A stretch of DNA of 64,000 bases. Source: Bosea sp. AS-1 (lineage in GTDB: Bacteria > Pseudomonadota > Alphaproteobacteria > Rhizobiales > Beijerinckiaceae). The notes under the pieces are model-generated. The model ran no database searches. It saw nothing but the letters and a program-made list of their open reading frames with translations, and was not told the DNA's origin. The stretch covers positions 1-64,000 of the forward strand of contig NZ_CP022371.1 of the NCBI RefSeq assembly GCF_002220095.1, given 5' to 3'. Positions within the stretch are counted from its first letter, which is position 1. Every line of letters begins with the position of its first letter. Positions 27,509 through 35,948 of this stretch are shown one piece after another. The translations under genes and the position numbers were made by a program.

Positions 27509-28288
27509 ATGCTATATTCTCTCGGACCGGCGCTTCTGTCCGGCGGACTGGTCGGCTTCTCGCTCGGCCTGATCGGTGGCGGCGGATCGATCTTGGCGAC
27601 ACCGCTTCTGCTTTATGTCGTCGGCGTGGCGCAGCCGCACATCGCGATCGGCACCAGCGCGCTCGCCGTCTCGGTCAACGCCTTCGCGAACCTCGTCGGC
27701 CATGCGCGGAGCGGCAACGTCCGCTGGCGCTGCGCGATCGTGTTCGCCGCCGTCGGGACGCTCGGTGCGCTCGCCGGCTCGACACTGGGCAAGCTGGTCG
27801 ACGGCCAGCGCCTTCTCTTCCTCTTTGGCCTCCTCATGCTCGTCGTCGGCGCGCTGATGCTCCGGCCGAGACGGGAGGCCGCGGCGCCCGAGCGGCCGGC
27901 CAATCTGCACACCTGCCTGGTCACCGCCGCGATCGCCTTCGTCGCAGGAATTGCCTCCGGCTTCTTCGGCATCGGCGGCGGCTTCCTGATCGTGCCGGCG
28001 CTGATCCTCGCCACCGGCATGCCGATGATCAACGCCATCGGCTCCTCGCTCCTCGCCGTCGGCAGCTTCGGCCTGGCGACGGCCTTGAACTACGCGGCGT
28101 CGGGGCTCGTCGACTGGCCGATCGCCTTCGAGTTCATCGCCGGCGGCGTCATCGGTGGCATCCTCGGCATGCTCCTCGCCAATCGCCTGTCGTCAGGAAA
28201 GAACACGCTCAACCGGATCTTCGCAGGCCTGATTTTCGTCGTCGCGGCCTACGTGCTCTACCGCAGCGCCGGCGCCTTCCTGCACTGA
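27509..28288 (+). CDS. TauE/SafE-family sulfite exporter
   Basis: 259 residues, about eight membrane helices in two repeats with the paired glycine-rich motifs FSLGLIGGGGSILATPLLLY and ASGFFGIGGGFLIVPALIL. In bigR/blh operons this exporter removes the sulfite made by the persulfide dioxygenase. It starts five bases after the second YeeE half. Confidence 0.85.
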   Translation: MLYSLGPALLSGGLVGFSLGLIGGGGSILATPLLLYVVGVAQPHIAIGTSALAVSVNAFANLVGHARSGNVRWRCAIVFAAVGTLGALAGSTLGKLVDGQRLLFLFGLLMLVVGALMLRPRREAAAPERPANLHTCLVTAAIAFVAGIASGFFGIGGGFLIVPALILATGMPMINAIGSSLLAVGSFGLATALNYAASGLVDWPIAFEFIAGGVIGGILGMLLANRLSSGKNTLNRIFAGLIFVVAAYVLYRSAGAFLH

Positions 28289-28353
28289 GGCGCTTGACGA
28301 AATCACGCAACACGCACTCGCCACTTTCAATCAGAGGCAACAGGAAGACGACC

Positions 28354-28707
28354 ATGATCGAGAACTGGAAAGACCTGATCGACAACATGAACGGCGACGT
28401 CAAGACATTCCGGCAGGCGACGCCTGACGTCGTGAAGTCGTTCTCAGACATGGCGCGCGCGGCGCATGCCGGGGGCGCGCTGGAGAGCAAACCCAAGGAG
28501 CTGATCGCGCTGGCGATCAGCGTCGCGATCCGCTGCCAGCCCTGCATCGCCTACCACATGGAGGGCGCCGTGAAGGCCGGCGCAAGCCGCGAGGAGATCA
28601 GCGAGACCCTCGCGATGGCAGTCTACATGGGCGCAGGGCCGTCCGTGATGTACGCGGCGCACGCCATCGAGGCGTTCGACCAACTTTCCGTCAAATGCAG
28701 CGGCTAG
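28354..28707 (+). CDS. AhpD-like carboxymuconolactone decarboxylase-family protein
   Basis: 117 residues. The all-helical AhpD fold shows LIALAISVAIRCQPCIAYHMEGAVKAG, where C-x-x-C and the downstream His form the redox centre. It is a small thiol peroxidase-type or disulfide oxidoreductase protein. A GGAAG site lies before ATG 28354. Probably last in the blh operon or separately transcribed; the gap to tauE is 65 bases. Confidence 0.82.
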   Translation: MIENWKDLIDNMNGDVKTFRQATPDVVKSFSDMARAAHAGGALESKPKELIALAISVAIRCQPCIAYHMEGAVKAGASREEISETLAMAVYMGAGPSVMYAAHAIEAFDQLSVKCSG

Positions 28708-28912
28708 CGACTGTGACCATTGCAAACTCGGATACAGAGCGTTCTTCAGGGGCCGCCACTCGGACGCCGCCCAACATCGCTGGCACTTTTTTCTCGAGCC
28801 GCGAAAGCGGAAAAGCCGACACGGCACGCGGCGGTGCGACTGAAGGAGGACCCTGCACCCACTCGCCTTGCGAAGAAGCGCTTCAAGCTGACGACGGTTG
28901 GATCGATGGGGA

Positions 28913-29638
28913 ATGCGCGTCACTTCTAGAGCCTGGAACTTCATAAAGTCCATTGAGGACTCCGACGACGAGGCGACTGTCCAGCGGCTCCTGCTCAAGC
29001 GGGCAGCTCCCTCGGGCTTCGAATGGGCGTTCGCAGGCCGTGTCCCGAGTCCGGCGGCAAGGCCCCGTGACATCCCCTCCCACGTCCTCTTCCAGCAATT
29101 CCCCGAGGGTTGGGGCGAGCGGTACAACGAAAACAATTACGCGCTGCGCGATCCGGTCGTGCGCCATCTCCAGCGCCAGCAGAGCCCGTTCACGTGGGAC
29201 GAGTCTTACGCCGCGGCGACGCGGCGCGAGGACGTGAAGCTCATCGGTGGCGAGGCTGCGTCGTTCGGGCTGAGGACGGGCTACGTCATTCCGATCCAAC
29301 TCGTCGGAGGCGTTTTGGCCGCGGTTTCGTTCGGCGCCAGCCACGCCGACTTCCATCCCGATGCCCTCGCCGAGCTCGCTTTCGCGGCGAACTTCGCCGT
29401 CGGCCACCTCCTTCGCCTGCGTCACAAGCCGCGAAGCCTGGAGCGCCTTGTGACACCTCGCGAGCGGGAGTGCATCCTGTGGGCCTCGGAGGGGAAGACC
29501 GACTGGGAGATTGCGGTCATCCTCGGCATCTCTCCCCCGACCGTCGCAAAGCACCTGCTGTCAGCGCGGCAGAGGCTCGACGTCATGAACCGGGCCCACC
29601 TCATCGGCGAGGCTATCCGCCAGAAGATCATCCGCTGA
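28913..29638 (+). CDS. LuxR-type quorum-sensing regulator (solo)
   Basis: 241 residues from ATG 28913 (an in-frame ATG at 28898 is also possible). The N-terminal autoinducer-binding domain keeps the usual ligand-contacting residues: W-x3-Y (GWGERYNENNY), D (ALRDPVV) and W (FTWDES). The C-terminal GerE helix-turn-helix reads LTPRERECILWASEGKTDWE-like, then SPPTVAKHLLSARQRLDV. No luxI synthase is in the window. Placed convergent to the relaxase gene, it recalls TraR control of plasmid transfer. Confidence 0.82.
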   Translation: MRVTSRAWNFIKSIEDSDDEATVQRLLLKRAAPSGFEWAFAGRVPSPAARPRDIPSHVLFQQFPEGWGERYNENNYALRDPVVRHLQRQQSPFTWDESYAAATRREDVKLIGGEAASFGLRTGYVIPIQLVGGVLAAVSFGASHADFHPDALAELAFAANFAVGHLLRLRHKPRSLERLVTPRERECILWASEGKTDWEIAVILGISPPTVAKHLLSARQRLDVMNRAHLIGEAIRQKIIR

Positions 29639-29649
29639 CGTGAGAGCGA

Positions 29650-31965
29650 TCAACGCTGCCGCTGGCCTTTGATCGACTGCGTCTCGCCTTTCGCCGCCTC
29701 CAGCTCCTGCACGATGCGCTCCTGCTCCGCCCGCAGCTTCGCGAGCGCGTCGGTCTGCACCAGGGCGTTGGGGATGGTCTGGCCGGGGTGTTCGGCGATC
29801 ATGCGCGCTGCGTCCGCGGCCGCCGCGGCTTCGCGGGCTTCCCGTGCGGCCGACTGCTGCGAACCGGCGACGACCGCCCTCTCGGCCCGGAGCTCCCGCT
29901 GCGACCTCGGATCCATCGCCGCGTTGGCCTCCTGCCGCCGCTCCGCGTTGAGCGCGCGGTCGGCGAGGCGCTCGGCCGCGGCAGCCTCGCGCCGCTCCCG
30001 TGCGCTGACCTCTTGCGCGCGGGCCACGAGCCTGTCCGCGTTCTCGCCGACGATCGCCTCGACCTCGGACCGGCTGAGCTGCTCAACGCCGCGCTCCTGC
30101 GCCCGCTGCAGGTCGATCCTGTTCGCGAGAGTCTCCAGGTATCTCGCCGACGTCTCGCGGAACTGCTGCTTGGTCTGGCCGTCGAGCAGGTCGCTTGTCC
30201 GCGACACCGCCTCGTTCATGACACGCAGGTCCTTCGCCATCTGCTCCGACGTAATCGCCATCGCTACATCCTCCTTCGTCAGGTGTTCGACACGCTTCCC
30301 GATCGCCTGCAGGATCCCGCCGACGGCCTGCGCCAGGAGCAGCCGCTCGAGCATGTCCTTCGCCTGCGGGTTCTCCGGCTGCTCGGCCGCCACGGCGCGC
30401 CACGCGACCACGCTTTCGTTCACCGCAGCGCGCGCCGGCGGCGACATCGGCAGGCGGATCGGGTTTGACCGGGCGACCGCGATGCGCTGGCGCGCGTTGT
30501 CGATGAGGCGGCGGTTGGCTGGGTCGGCGGCATAAGCGCGATCCCTTGCCTCGCGCGCCGGCCGTGGCCGGTCGGCAGCGTCGACGATGGCCTTGTCCTT
30601 GGGGCCGTAGCTCTGCGAGGACGCCCTCTCCCGCGCCGACGTCGCGACGATGCGCAGGCCCTCCGCCTGGGCGTGCTGCGCGTAGGCCGTGCGCCACTCG
30701 CGGAACGTCTCCGGCCCCGGGTGCAGTTTCTGGCCGGACTCGCCTTTCGCGGCGATGACGGCGTGGACGTGGATGTGGCCGGCCGCCTCCTTGTCGACGT
30801 GGATGCCGAACATGAACTTGTGGTCGCCGAAGCGGTCGTGCAGGAAGCTCCGCGCCGCGCGACGCAGCGCCTCGACGTCGGTGCCCGCCTTCGCCGACAG
30901 CATCAGGTGCATCGTGTCGCGCACCGACTGCGAGCGCAGCGACGGCCCCCACTCGCGCGCCGCGATCCGGGTGTCGGCGACATTGGCGATCTCCTTTCCC
31001 TTGTCGTCGACGGCGGCGCCGTGCTCGACCAGCCTGTTGAGCCGGTAGGTGGCGCCGTTGCGGCCGTGGTTGGTCATCCCGGGCGACGCGTCGATCGCCG
31101 CCGCGTCGATGCCGGTCGCCGCGTGGATGCGGTCCTTGATCTTGCCCTCCGACGCCATGTCGAAGCGCTTGCGGGCGAAGCCGCCCTCGCGGTCCCCCAC
31201 CCGCTCCTCGCGGACGCGGAACCGCTCCTTCGCCGGCCCCGCCAAGGCGACGACCAGGCGCGCCTCGAGCTCGCCCGACTCCGTGGTGTCGAGCCGGTAG
31301 GCGTAGCGGTGACCGGCGAAGCCGGCCGCGATCGCCTTCTCGTAGGTATCGCGGCCTTCCTCGTTGTCCTTCACGCCGCGTAGGCTCAGGCGGACGGCGC
31401 CGACGTCCTGGCTCTCCGCCCGCTTCGAGAAATTCACGGACCACGCCTTGATCTCGTCGGCGACCGCCTCGCGGTCCGTCAGCATCCGCCCGTCGTGGGT
31501 CTCGAGCGGCACGTCCTCGCGCTGCGCGTACTGGCCCGTCTTCGTGGCCCGGACGGTGCCGTGGGCCCAGGACAGCACCTTGACGACAGCCGGCTGGTAG
31601 CCGGAAGCGAGCTGGCGGGCGCGCCCGGCGGCGCCCTGCCCTCCCCCACTGAGCCCGCCGGCGATCGGCGCCGGCGCAGGGGGACGTGGTGAGGTTGCTC
31701 CACCGCCGCCTCCGCCCGCCGACGATCCCGGCAGCGAGCGCGACCGCTCCTCGTCGCGGCCTCCGGTGATCGTCTGCCCGCGGATGACCTCGTGGGCCGG
31801 AGGCGCCTTGGCAAGCGGCGCGACGCGCGCCGCGCGGGCTCGAGGCTCCTCATCGAGGCCGCCGAACGATCTCGGCTGTCGCCGCGACTGGGCGGCCGCG
31901 CTGACGGCTGTCCGCGCCGCTTCGACCTGCGCCACCCACCAGGCGATCTGGGCTGCGCGGTTCAT
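29650..31965 (-). CDS. Plasmid relaxase (MOBP/VirD2-like)
   Basis: 771 residues. The relaxase core at about residues 290-440 contains KFMFGIHVDKEAAGHIHVHAVIAAKG, with the histidine triad that binds the metal for strand transfer at oriT. The C-terminal 350 residues are helix-rich and charged (coiled-coil-like, Ala/Arg/Glu-rich). The N-terminal 120 residues are low-complexity. It overlaps the stop of the upstream mobC-like gene by four bases. A large frame on the same strand at 30083-31444 is an out-of-frame shadow. Confidence 0.82.
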   Translation of the reverse strand: MNRAAQIAWWVAQVEAARTAVSAAAQSRRQPRSFGGLDEEPRARAARVAPLAKAPPAHEVIRGQTITGGRDEERSRSLPGSSAGGGGGGATSPRPPAPAPIAGGLSGGGQGAAGRARQLASGYQPAVVKVLSWAHGTVRATKTGQYAQREDVPLETHDGRMLTDREAVADEIKAWSVNFSKRAESQDVGAVRLSLRGVKDNEEGRDTYEKAIAAGFAGHRYAYRLDTTESGELEARLVVALAGPAKERFRVREERVGDREGGFARKRFDMASEGKIKDRIHAATGIDAAAIDASPGMTNHGRNGATYRLNRLVEHGAAVDDKGKEIANVADTRIAAREWGPSLRSQSVRDTMHLMLSAKAGTDVEALRRAARSFLHDRFGDHKFMFGIHVDKEAAGHIHVHAVIAAKGESGQKLHPGPETFREWRTAYAQHAQAEGLRIVATSARERASSQSYGPKDKAIVDAADRPRPAREARDRAYAADPANRRLIDNARQRIAVARSNPIRLPMSPPARAAVNESVVAWRAVAAEQPENPQAKDMLERLLLAQAVGGILQAIGKRVEHLTKEDVAMAITSEQMAKDLRVMNEAVSRTSDLLDGQTKQQFRETSARYLETLANRIDLQRAQERGVEQLSRSEVEAIVGENADRLVARAQEVSARERREAAAAERLADRALNAERRQEANAAMDPRSQRELRAERAVVAGSQQSAAREAREAAAAADAARMIAEHPGQTIPNALVQTDALAKLRAEQERIVQELEAAKGETQSIKGQRQR

Positions 31966-32390
31966 CGCGCCTCCTCGGCTGGGATCTCGGACGGCAGCGG
32001 AAGCCCGGCCTGGCGCCGCAGTTTCGAGCCGTAGGCCACGGTCATCTCGGTCAGTTCGCCGTTGATCGCGGCGATTACCTCGTGCAGCCCGCGCCACACC
32101 GGCTCGGTGTCCTCGATGCGCACCGCCTGGCCGCGGTGGATGGCGCGCAGGACCTGCGAGAGGTTGCGGCCGACCATGCGGACCTGCTGGGCGAGCTCGA
32201 CGACGGCGCGCGTGTTCTCGGTCGACAGCGCCGGACCGGCCTGCACGGACGCACGAATGAGGCGACGCACCACCTCGGCCTTGGGAACGCCGAAGAGCAC
32301 GACGGCCGCCTGCAGCCGCGCCTCGTCGGCGTCCGACAGCTCGGTTCGAAGCCTCGGTTTGCGTCGCGGTGCTGTGGCGGAGCGGGCCAT
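31962..32390 (-). CDS. mobC: MobC-like relaxosome accessory protein
   Basis: 142 residues. Start 32390 has a strong GGAAGGGGAG site; the longer frame upstream lacks one. Basic N-terminus, then a ribbon-helix-helix-like region (LSDADEARLQAAVVLFGVPKAEVVRRLIRA) and the MobC motif region VRMVGRNLSQVLRAIHRG. It would bind near oriT and help the relaxase. The oriT is probably in the 32391-32600 interval. Confidence 0.75.
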   Translation of the reverse strand: MARSATAPRRKPRLRTELSDADEARLQAAVVLFGVPKAEVVRRLIRASVQAGPALSTENTRAVVELAQQVRMVGRNLSQVLRAIHRGQAVRIEDTEPVWRGLHEVIAAINGELTEMTVAYGSKLRRQAGLPLPSEIPAEEAR

Positions 32391-32587
32391 CGGCGCTCCC
32401 CTTCCCTTCCCGTTCGCGCGGCTCTGCCGCCATCGCGCGTCAGCGCATTCCGGCTGCGTCCAGCAGTCGTCACCCGGTTTGGCCCACAAACCGGTATCTT
32501 GTCAACCAATATCTAATAAATCGACTATAAGGCTGTCACTCACGGAGAGCGTCCACGACGGAAGAACCAGACCCGCTCACCGGACTG

Positions 32588-32820
32588 CACCCTCGGGACG
32601 CAATCACCGCAACCCGGCAGTGACGCAATGCGGTAATGCCGCAATGAACTATGACGCTAACACCGCAATGCCGCAGAACCGCAGTGTCGTAGTGCTGCGT
32701 TGCCACCTTCACGCATTGCCGCAATCCCGCAGTAACGCGTTGCCGAGGCACCGCAATGCGGGAACACCGCAACGACGCAGTCACGCACTGCCGGAATGAC
32801 GAAACGCGGGATTGCGGTAT
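32588..32820. repeat. Iterated GCAATG-type array, probable centromere of the ParA system
   Basis: About twenty degenerate copies of a short motif (CCGCAATGC, CGCAGTG, CGCATTGC, CGCGTTGC and similar, in both orientations) with centre spacing near 10-11 bases, i.e. one helical turn. It ends directly before the parA promoter. Arrays of this kind are the binding sites of ribbon-helix-helix partition proteins, and one is encoded at 33572-34003. Confidence 0.6.
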
Positions 32821-32821
32821 G

Positions 32822-32842
32822 TCTATTATAACGTATGTTAGA
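32822..32842. promoter_or_regulatory. AT-rich palindromic operator, copy 1 (parA promoter)
   Basis: TCTATTATA-ACG-TATGTTAGA, a near-palindrome with outer TCTA/TAGA arms. 18 of 21 bases match the copy at 35491-35511 between repC-1 and the small HTH gene, so one regulator probably binds both. Confidence 0.55.
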
Positions 32843-32873
32843 TGTTCGATTGCATCACTCCAAGGAGGCCGCT

Positions 32874-33575
32874 TTGCCGAGCATCTTCGCCGTCGCAAAC
32901 CCGAAAGGCGGCAGTGGCAAGACCACCGTCGCGATTATCCTCGCCGGCGAGTTCGCCAAGCACGGCTACTCGGCCGCGATCGTCGACGCCGACCCGCAGG
33001 GGTCTTCCTACCAGTGGCACGCGTCGTCCGTCGCGCGCGGCCTGAGCCCGAAGGGCGTCGACCTCGTCCGCGCTCCTGACGAAGCGGCATTGGTCCAGGC
33101 TGTCGAGCGCCTCGCCGGCTACGACGTCGTCGTCATCGACACGCCAGGCTACTACGGCGAGGTCGTGATCCAGTCGGCGCTGCGCGCCGACCTCGTCGTC
33201 CTCCCGTGCAAGGTCCACACGTTCGACGCCTCGCAGGTCGTGCGGACGATCCGCAACCTCGAGCAGCACGCCGCCACCGCGCAGCTGCCGATGAGCCAGC
33301 ACCGCGTGCTGTTCAACGAGTACGACAGCCTCGACCGCAACACACGCCCGCTGCGCGAGGTCGTCGCCTACCTCGACTCGGAGAAAGTCCCAGTCTGCGC
33401 GACGGCGCTCTACCGCCGCGTGACCTTCCGGACCATGACCAGCGGCTTCGGCACGCTCTACCAGATGAGCGACAAGGACGAGTCCGTGCGCAAGGCGCGC
33501 TACAACGCCGACCAAGTCGTGCGTGAGCTGCTCGCCGCGAGCCAGGGCGCGACGACCGACGAGACCGCCGCATGA
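32874..33575 (+). CDS. parA: ParA-type partition ATPase
   Basis: 233 residues. Deviant Walker A near the N-terminus (ANPKGGSGKTTVAI), Walker A' (AAIVDADPQGSS) and Walker B (VVVIDTPGYYGEVV). Short form without an N-terminal HTH, as in type Ib systems. The start is read as TTG 32874, because AAGGAGG lies five bases before it. The upstream in-frame ATG at 32835 lies inside the operator palindrome and lacks a site. It overlaps the following gene by four bases. Confidence 0.87.
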   Translation: MPSIFAVANPKGGSGKTTVAIILAGEFAKHGYSAAIVDADPQGSSYQWHASSVARGLSPKGVDLVRAPDEAALVQAVERLAGYDVVVIDTPGYYGEVVIQSALRADLVVLPCKVHTFDASQVVRTIRNLEQHAATAQLPMSQHRVLFNEYDSLDRNTRPLREVVAYLDSEKVPVCATALYRRVTFRTMTSGFGTLYQMSDKDESVRKARYNADQVVRELLAASQGATTDETAA

Positions 33576-34003
33576 GCGACGCCGCGCCGAGCGAGAAGCC
33601 AGACCGGCCGCCCCTGCCCCGCGACGCGTTTCGCGCGCAGCGCGTCGGCGCACCGTCCGCGGAGAGGCCGGTACTCCAGCCTGTGGTCGTCACCCCGGCC
33701 TACGACGACCCTGTGGCGCCCGGGCCGCCCGTGCAAAGGAAGTCGTCGCCAACAGAGACGACGCATGTCGTCCACTCGAAGAAAGTCGCTCGCCCCCAGC
33801 GCGATCGCAGTCGCAATCCGTTCGAAGCCTACGGCGAGCGCGCGTCGTCGCGGCCCTACGCGCTGCGCCTGCCCGAGGCGATCGACGTGGTGCTGCGCCA
33901 GGTCGCCGCCGAGGAGCGCACGCAGCCTTTGCGCATCGTCGACCGCGCGATCCACGACCTCCTCAGGCGCCTTGGACGGTTGCCGCCCCTCGACGAACTG
34001 TAG
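33572..34003 (+). CDS. Small ribbon-helix-helix-like partner of ParA
   Basis: 143 residues. The first 90 are proline- and charge-rich and probably unfolded, as in ParG-type proteins whose flexible tail stimulates the ATPase. The last 50 look like a ribbon-helix-helix unit: a short strand (SRPYALRLP) and two helices (EAIDVVLRQVAAEE, IVDRAIHDLLRRLG). Coupled to parA by an ATGA overlap. I infer it binds the iterated array upstream of parA. Confidence 0.65.
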   Translation: MSDAAPSEKPDRPPLPRDAFRAQRVGAPSAERPVLQPVVVTPAYDDPVAPGPPVQRKSSPTETTHVVHSKKVARPQRDRSRNPFEAYGERASSRPYALRLPEAIDVVLRQVAAEERTQPLRIVDRAIHDLLRRLGRLPPLDEL

Positions 34004-34044
34004 CCGCCGGCGCTAGGAAAGCGACCGCGCGGGGGCAAAGACCC

Positions 34045-35274
34045 CTACGCGCTTTCGTCCGGGAAGGAAGGGGAGGATAGCTTTCGTGCGGCGGGGGCGT
34101 CTTTTCGACGTTGCGAGGCGCCGAGCGCCATCAGCATCGGCCAAACCGAGAACTGGCCGGCCGAGGCGCGTCGTGCCAGGGTCCTCAGGTAGCCGCCGGG
34201 ATTCCTGATTGCGCTTCCGCGTTGCAGGATGAGCGCGAGCGTGACGCTGGCCGGGCCCGGCCCCATCGCAGCGCAGGAGTCGTCCCACGCGCTCGGGCTG
34301 ACGCCGAGCAAGGGGCGCACGATCGCCGCGGTGTCGGTGACGTCCCGCGCCGTGTGCAGGCCGTGGCGGGCGTAGTCGACGAAGTCGGGGCAGGTCTCGG
34401 CGAGGAGCCGGACGGGGACCGGCGACGCGGCGCTGTCTTGGCGATCGGCATGCGAAGCTTCAGCGCCGGGAGTATCGCTAATGTTCGGATCTTCAGCCGC
34501 CAGCCGTTGTGGCTCCGTCCCAGCGTCACAATGCGTTGCAGGCGCGACGTGGCTTTCCAGAATGTGGAGGATCCGTTTCGATAGCTCGGCCAACGCGGCA
34601 GCGAGCGGCTCCAGCGTCTCTCTGCGCGCGGCCCGCGGCCGGCTGTCGAGCAGTTCCCTGTACGCGCGGTGAAGCGCCGGAAGGTCGGCGTCGACGTGCT
34701 GCTCGACGCCGAACGACAACATCTTCGCGATGTCGCGGCGGGCAAGCGTGATCTGCTCGCGGAGCGCGTCCACTGCGCGGCGCTCTTCGATGATGCGGGC
34801 GGCTCGGTCAGCCAGCTCGTCGGCGCTCGCCACGAGCGGGCCGAGGTCGAACCCGAACGCCTGCTCGATGCCGCCGCCCGGCGCGCGCCTGGCGTAGCGC
34901 TTTCCGTTGGGGCTGTCGCGGCGAAGGATGAGCCCGGCGTCGACCAGGGCCGCGATGTGCCTGCGAAGCGTCGACGCGGGGATGCCGTGCGACCGCACCG
35001 AGAGCTCTCGGTTGGAGGGGAAGACGACGAGGTCGTCCGACCCGAGCGTGAGAACCGTGTCCGGGTGGAAGCTCAGCAGCGCATTCAGCACCGTGAGCGA
35101 TCGGTCGGAGAGCCGGAGCTCGGCCCTCGCCTCGCAGACGTGGCGGAACGTCCTCCACTTGTGTGCGGCCTTGCCGGCCGGGCACAGCGTGACGTCTCGC
35201 TGCGCGCGCAGCGCAGTCGCGGACAGCGGCCGCGGCCCGAAGGGGGCGGTTGGATTGAGGCCAGGCATCTGCAT
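34045..35274 (-). CDS. repC: RepC replication initiator (copy 1)
   Basis: 409 residues. RepC signature regions: the N-terminal winged helix with KAAHKWRTFRHVCEARAEL, LVVFPSNRELSVRSHGIPAS and RRDSPNGKRYARR. The C-terminal region holds the pattern PLLGVSPSAWDDSCAAMG, LILQRGSAIRNPGGYLRTL. Start 35274 follows GAGAGGA. It is intact, unlike copy 2, and is not preceded by its own repAB; its partition partner would be the divergent parA/RHH pair. In repABC plasmids the origin lies within repC; the AT-poor centre here does not let me point to it. Confidence 0.88.
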   Translation of the reverse strand: MQMPGLNPTAPFGPRPLSATALRAQRDVTLCPAGKAAHKWRTFRHVCEARAELRLSDRSLTVLNALLSFHPDTVLTLGSDDLVVFPSNRELSVRSHGIPASTLRRHIAALVDAGLILRRDSPNGKRYARRAPGGGIEQAFGFDLGPLVASADELADRAARIIEERRAVDALREQITLARRDIAKMLSFGVEQHVDADLPALHRAYRELLDSRPRAARRETLEPLAAALAELSKRILHILESHVAPATHCDAGTEPQRLAAEDPNISDTPGAEASHADRQDSAASPVPVRLLAETCPDFVDYARHGLHTARDVTDTAAIVRPLLGVSPSAWDDSCAAMGPGPASVTLALILQRGSAIRNPGGYLRTLARRASAGQFSVWPMLMALGASQRRKDAPAARKLSSPSFPDESA

Positions 35275-35374
35275 TCGCGTCCTCTCAGCGCGAGAGCGCG
35301 TGGCAAACAAAGACCGTGGCGTGAAAACGCGCGAGTCTCTTGATCTGTCGGGTGGCGCGGGCTAGGATGCTCTA

Positions 35375-35453
35375 GCGTTTACGAGGCACCGCTGGCGATT
35401 GGCGTCGCCAGCCCGCTGACCCTCTTGAGAGACCCGGCTCTGCCGGGTTTTTC
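35375..35453 (+). ncRNA. Antisense RNA opposite the repC-1 leader (incA-type ctRNA)
   Basis: Promoter TTGATC (35340-35345), a 17-base spacer, TAGGAT (35363-35368). The predicted transcript has a stem CTGGCGA/TCGCCAG (35392-35411) and ends in a strong terminator, ACCCGGC-TCT-GCCGGGT then TTTTTC (35432-35453). It runs opposite to repC-1, as the repABC countertranscribed RNA does, and would repress RepC synthesis to set copy number. Confidence 0.7.
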
Positions 35454-35456
35454 TTT
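35432..35456 (+). terminator. Rho-independent terminator of ctRNA 1
   Basis: Seven-base perfect stem with TCT loop followed by a T-rich run on the plus strand. Confidence 0.8.
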
Positions 35457-35490
35457 GTCCGAGCGCGCTCCTGTTGTTGAATCGAATCCG

Positions 35491-35511
35491 TCTATTATAT
35501 TGAATGTTAGA
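35491..35511. promoter_or_regulatory. AT-rich palindromic operator, copy 2 (repC-1 / HTH gene)
   Basis: TCTATTATA-TTG-AATGTTAGA, matching the parA-upstream site at 18 of 21 positions. It sits in the divergent region between repC-1 (leftward) and the HTH gene at 35583, so it may set both promoters. Confidence 0.55.
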
Positions 35512-35582
35512 CGGCAGTCCAACGTGTGAGTTACACGCGCGGGAGCGTCCATCTCGGATCAGCGAGGGACACGATTGACTCG

Positions 35583-35876
35583 ATGAACACGAAGGTCTCC
35601 GGCCGGAAGGCCGCCCACGCGGCCCGCGGCAACACGCTGCTCGTCGCCTTCCAGGACGCGCTCGAGCGCCTGCGCAAGGAAATGGGCCTGACGCGCTGCG
35701 CGTTCGCGGAGCGTCTCGGCATTCCTCGCTCGAGCTACTTCCACCTGATGACCGAGGCGGCCAACCCGAGCCTCGACTACATCGAGCTGATCGCCGAGCG
35801 CGCCGGCGTCGAGCCGATCGCCTTCCTAGGCAGGGCCGGCCAAAGCACGCGCCGATTCAGCGTCGGCGCGCGCTAA
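35583..35876 (+). CDS. Small Xre-type HTH regulator 1
   Basis: 97 residues. HTH around 30-80: FQDALERLRKEMGLTRCAFAERLGIPRSSYFHLMTEAANPSLDYIELIAERAGV. A basic N-terminus precedes it. An in-frame start at 35526 would add 19 residues, but the region between overlaps likely promoter sequence. Candidate binder of the 35491 and 32822 palindromes, given its location; this is inference. Confidence 0.65.
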   Translation: MNTKVSGRKAAHAARGNTLLVAFQDALERLRKEMGLTRCAFAERLGIPRSSYFHLMTEAANPSLDYIELIAERAGVEPIAFLGRAGQSTRRFSVGAR

Positions 35877-35948
35877 GTCGAGTCGCCTCAACAAGAAATT
35901 CGTCTGGTCAATGTCCAATATTCTAGACTTTGACAAAGAGGTGTGGTG

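Noticed and set aside
30083..31444. 453-codon minus-strand frame in the relaxase gene
   Set aside because: Same strand, different frame, Arg/Gly-rich; the relaxase frame carries the His triad.
32588..32820. CRISPR array
   Set aside because: Repeats are 6-10 bases, degenerate and in both orientations, with no unique spacers of 30 or more bases and no cas genes.
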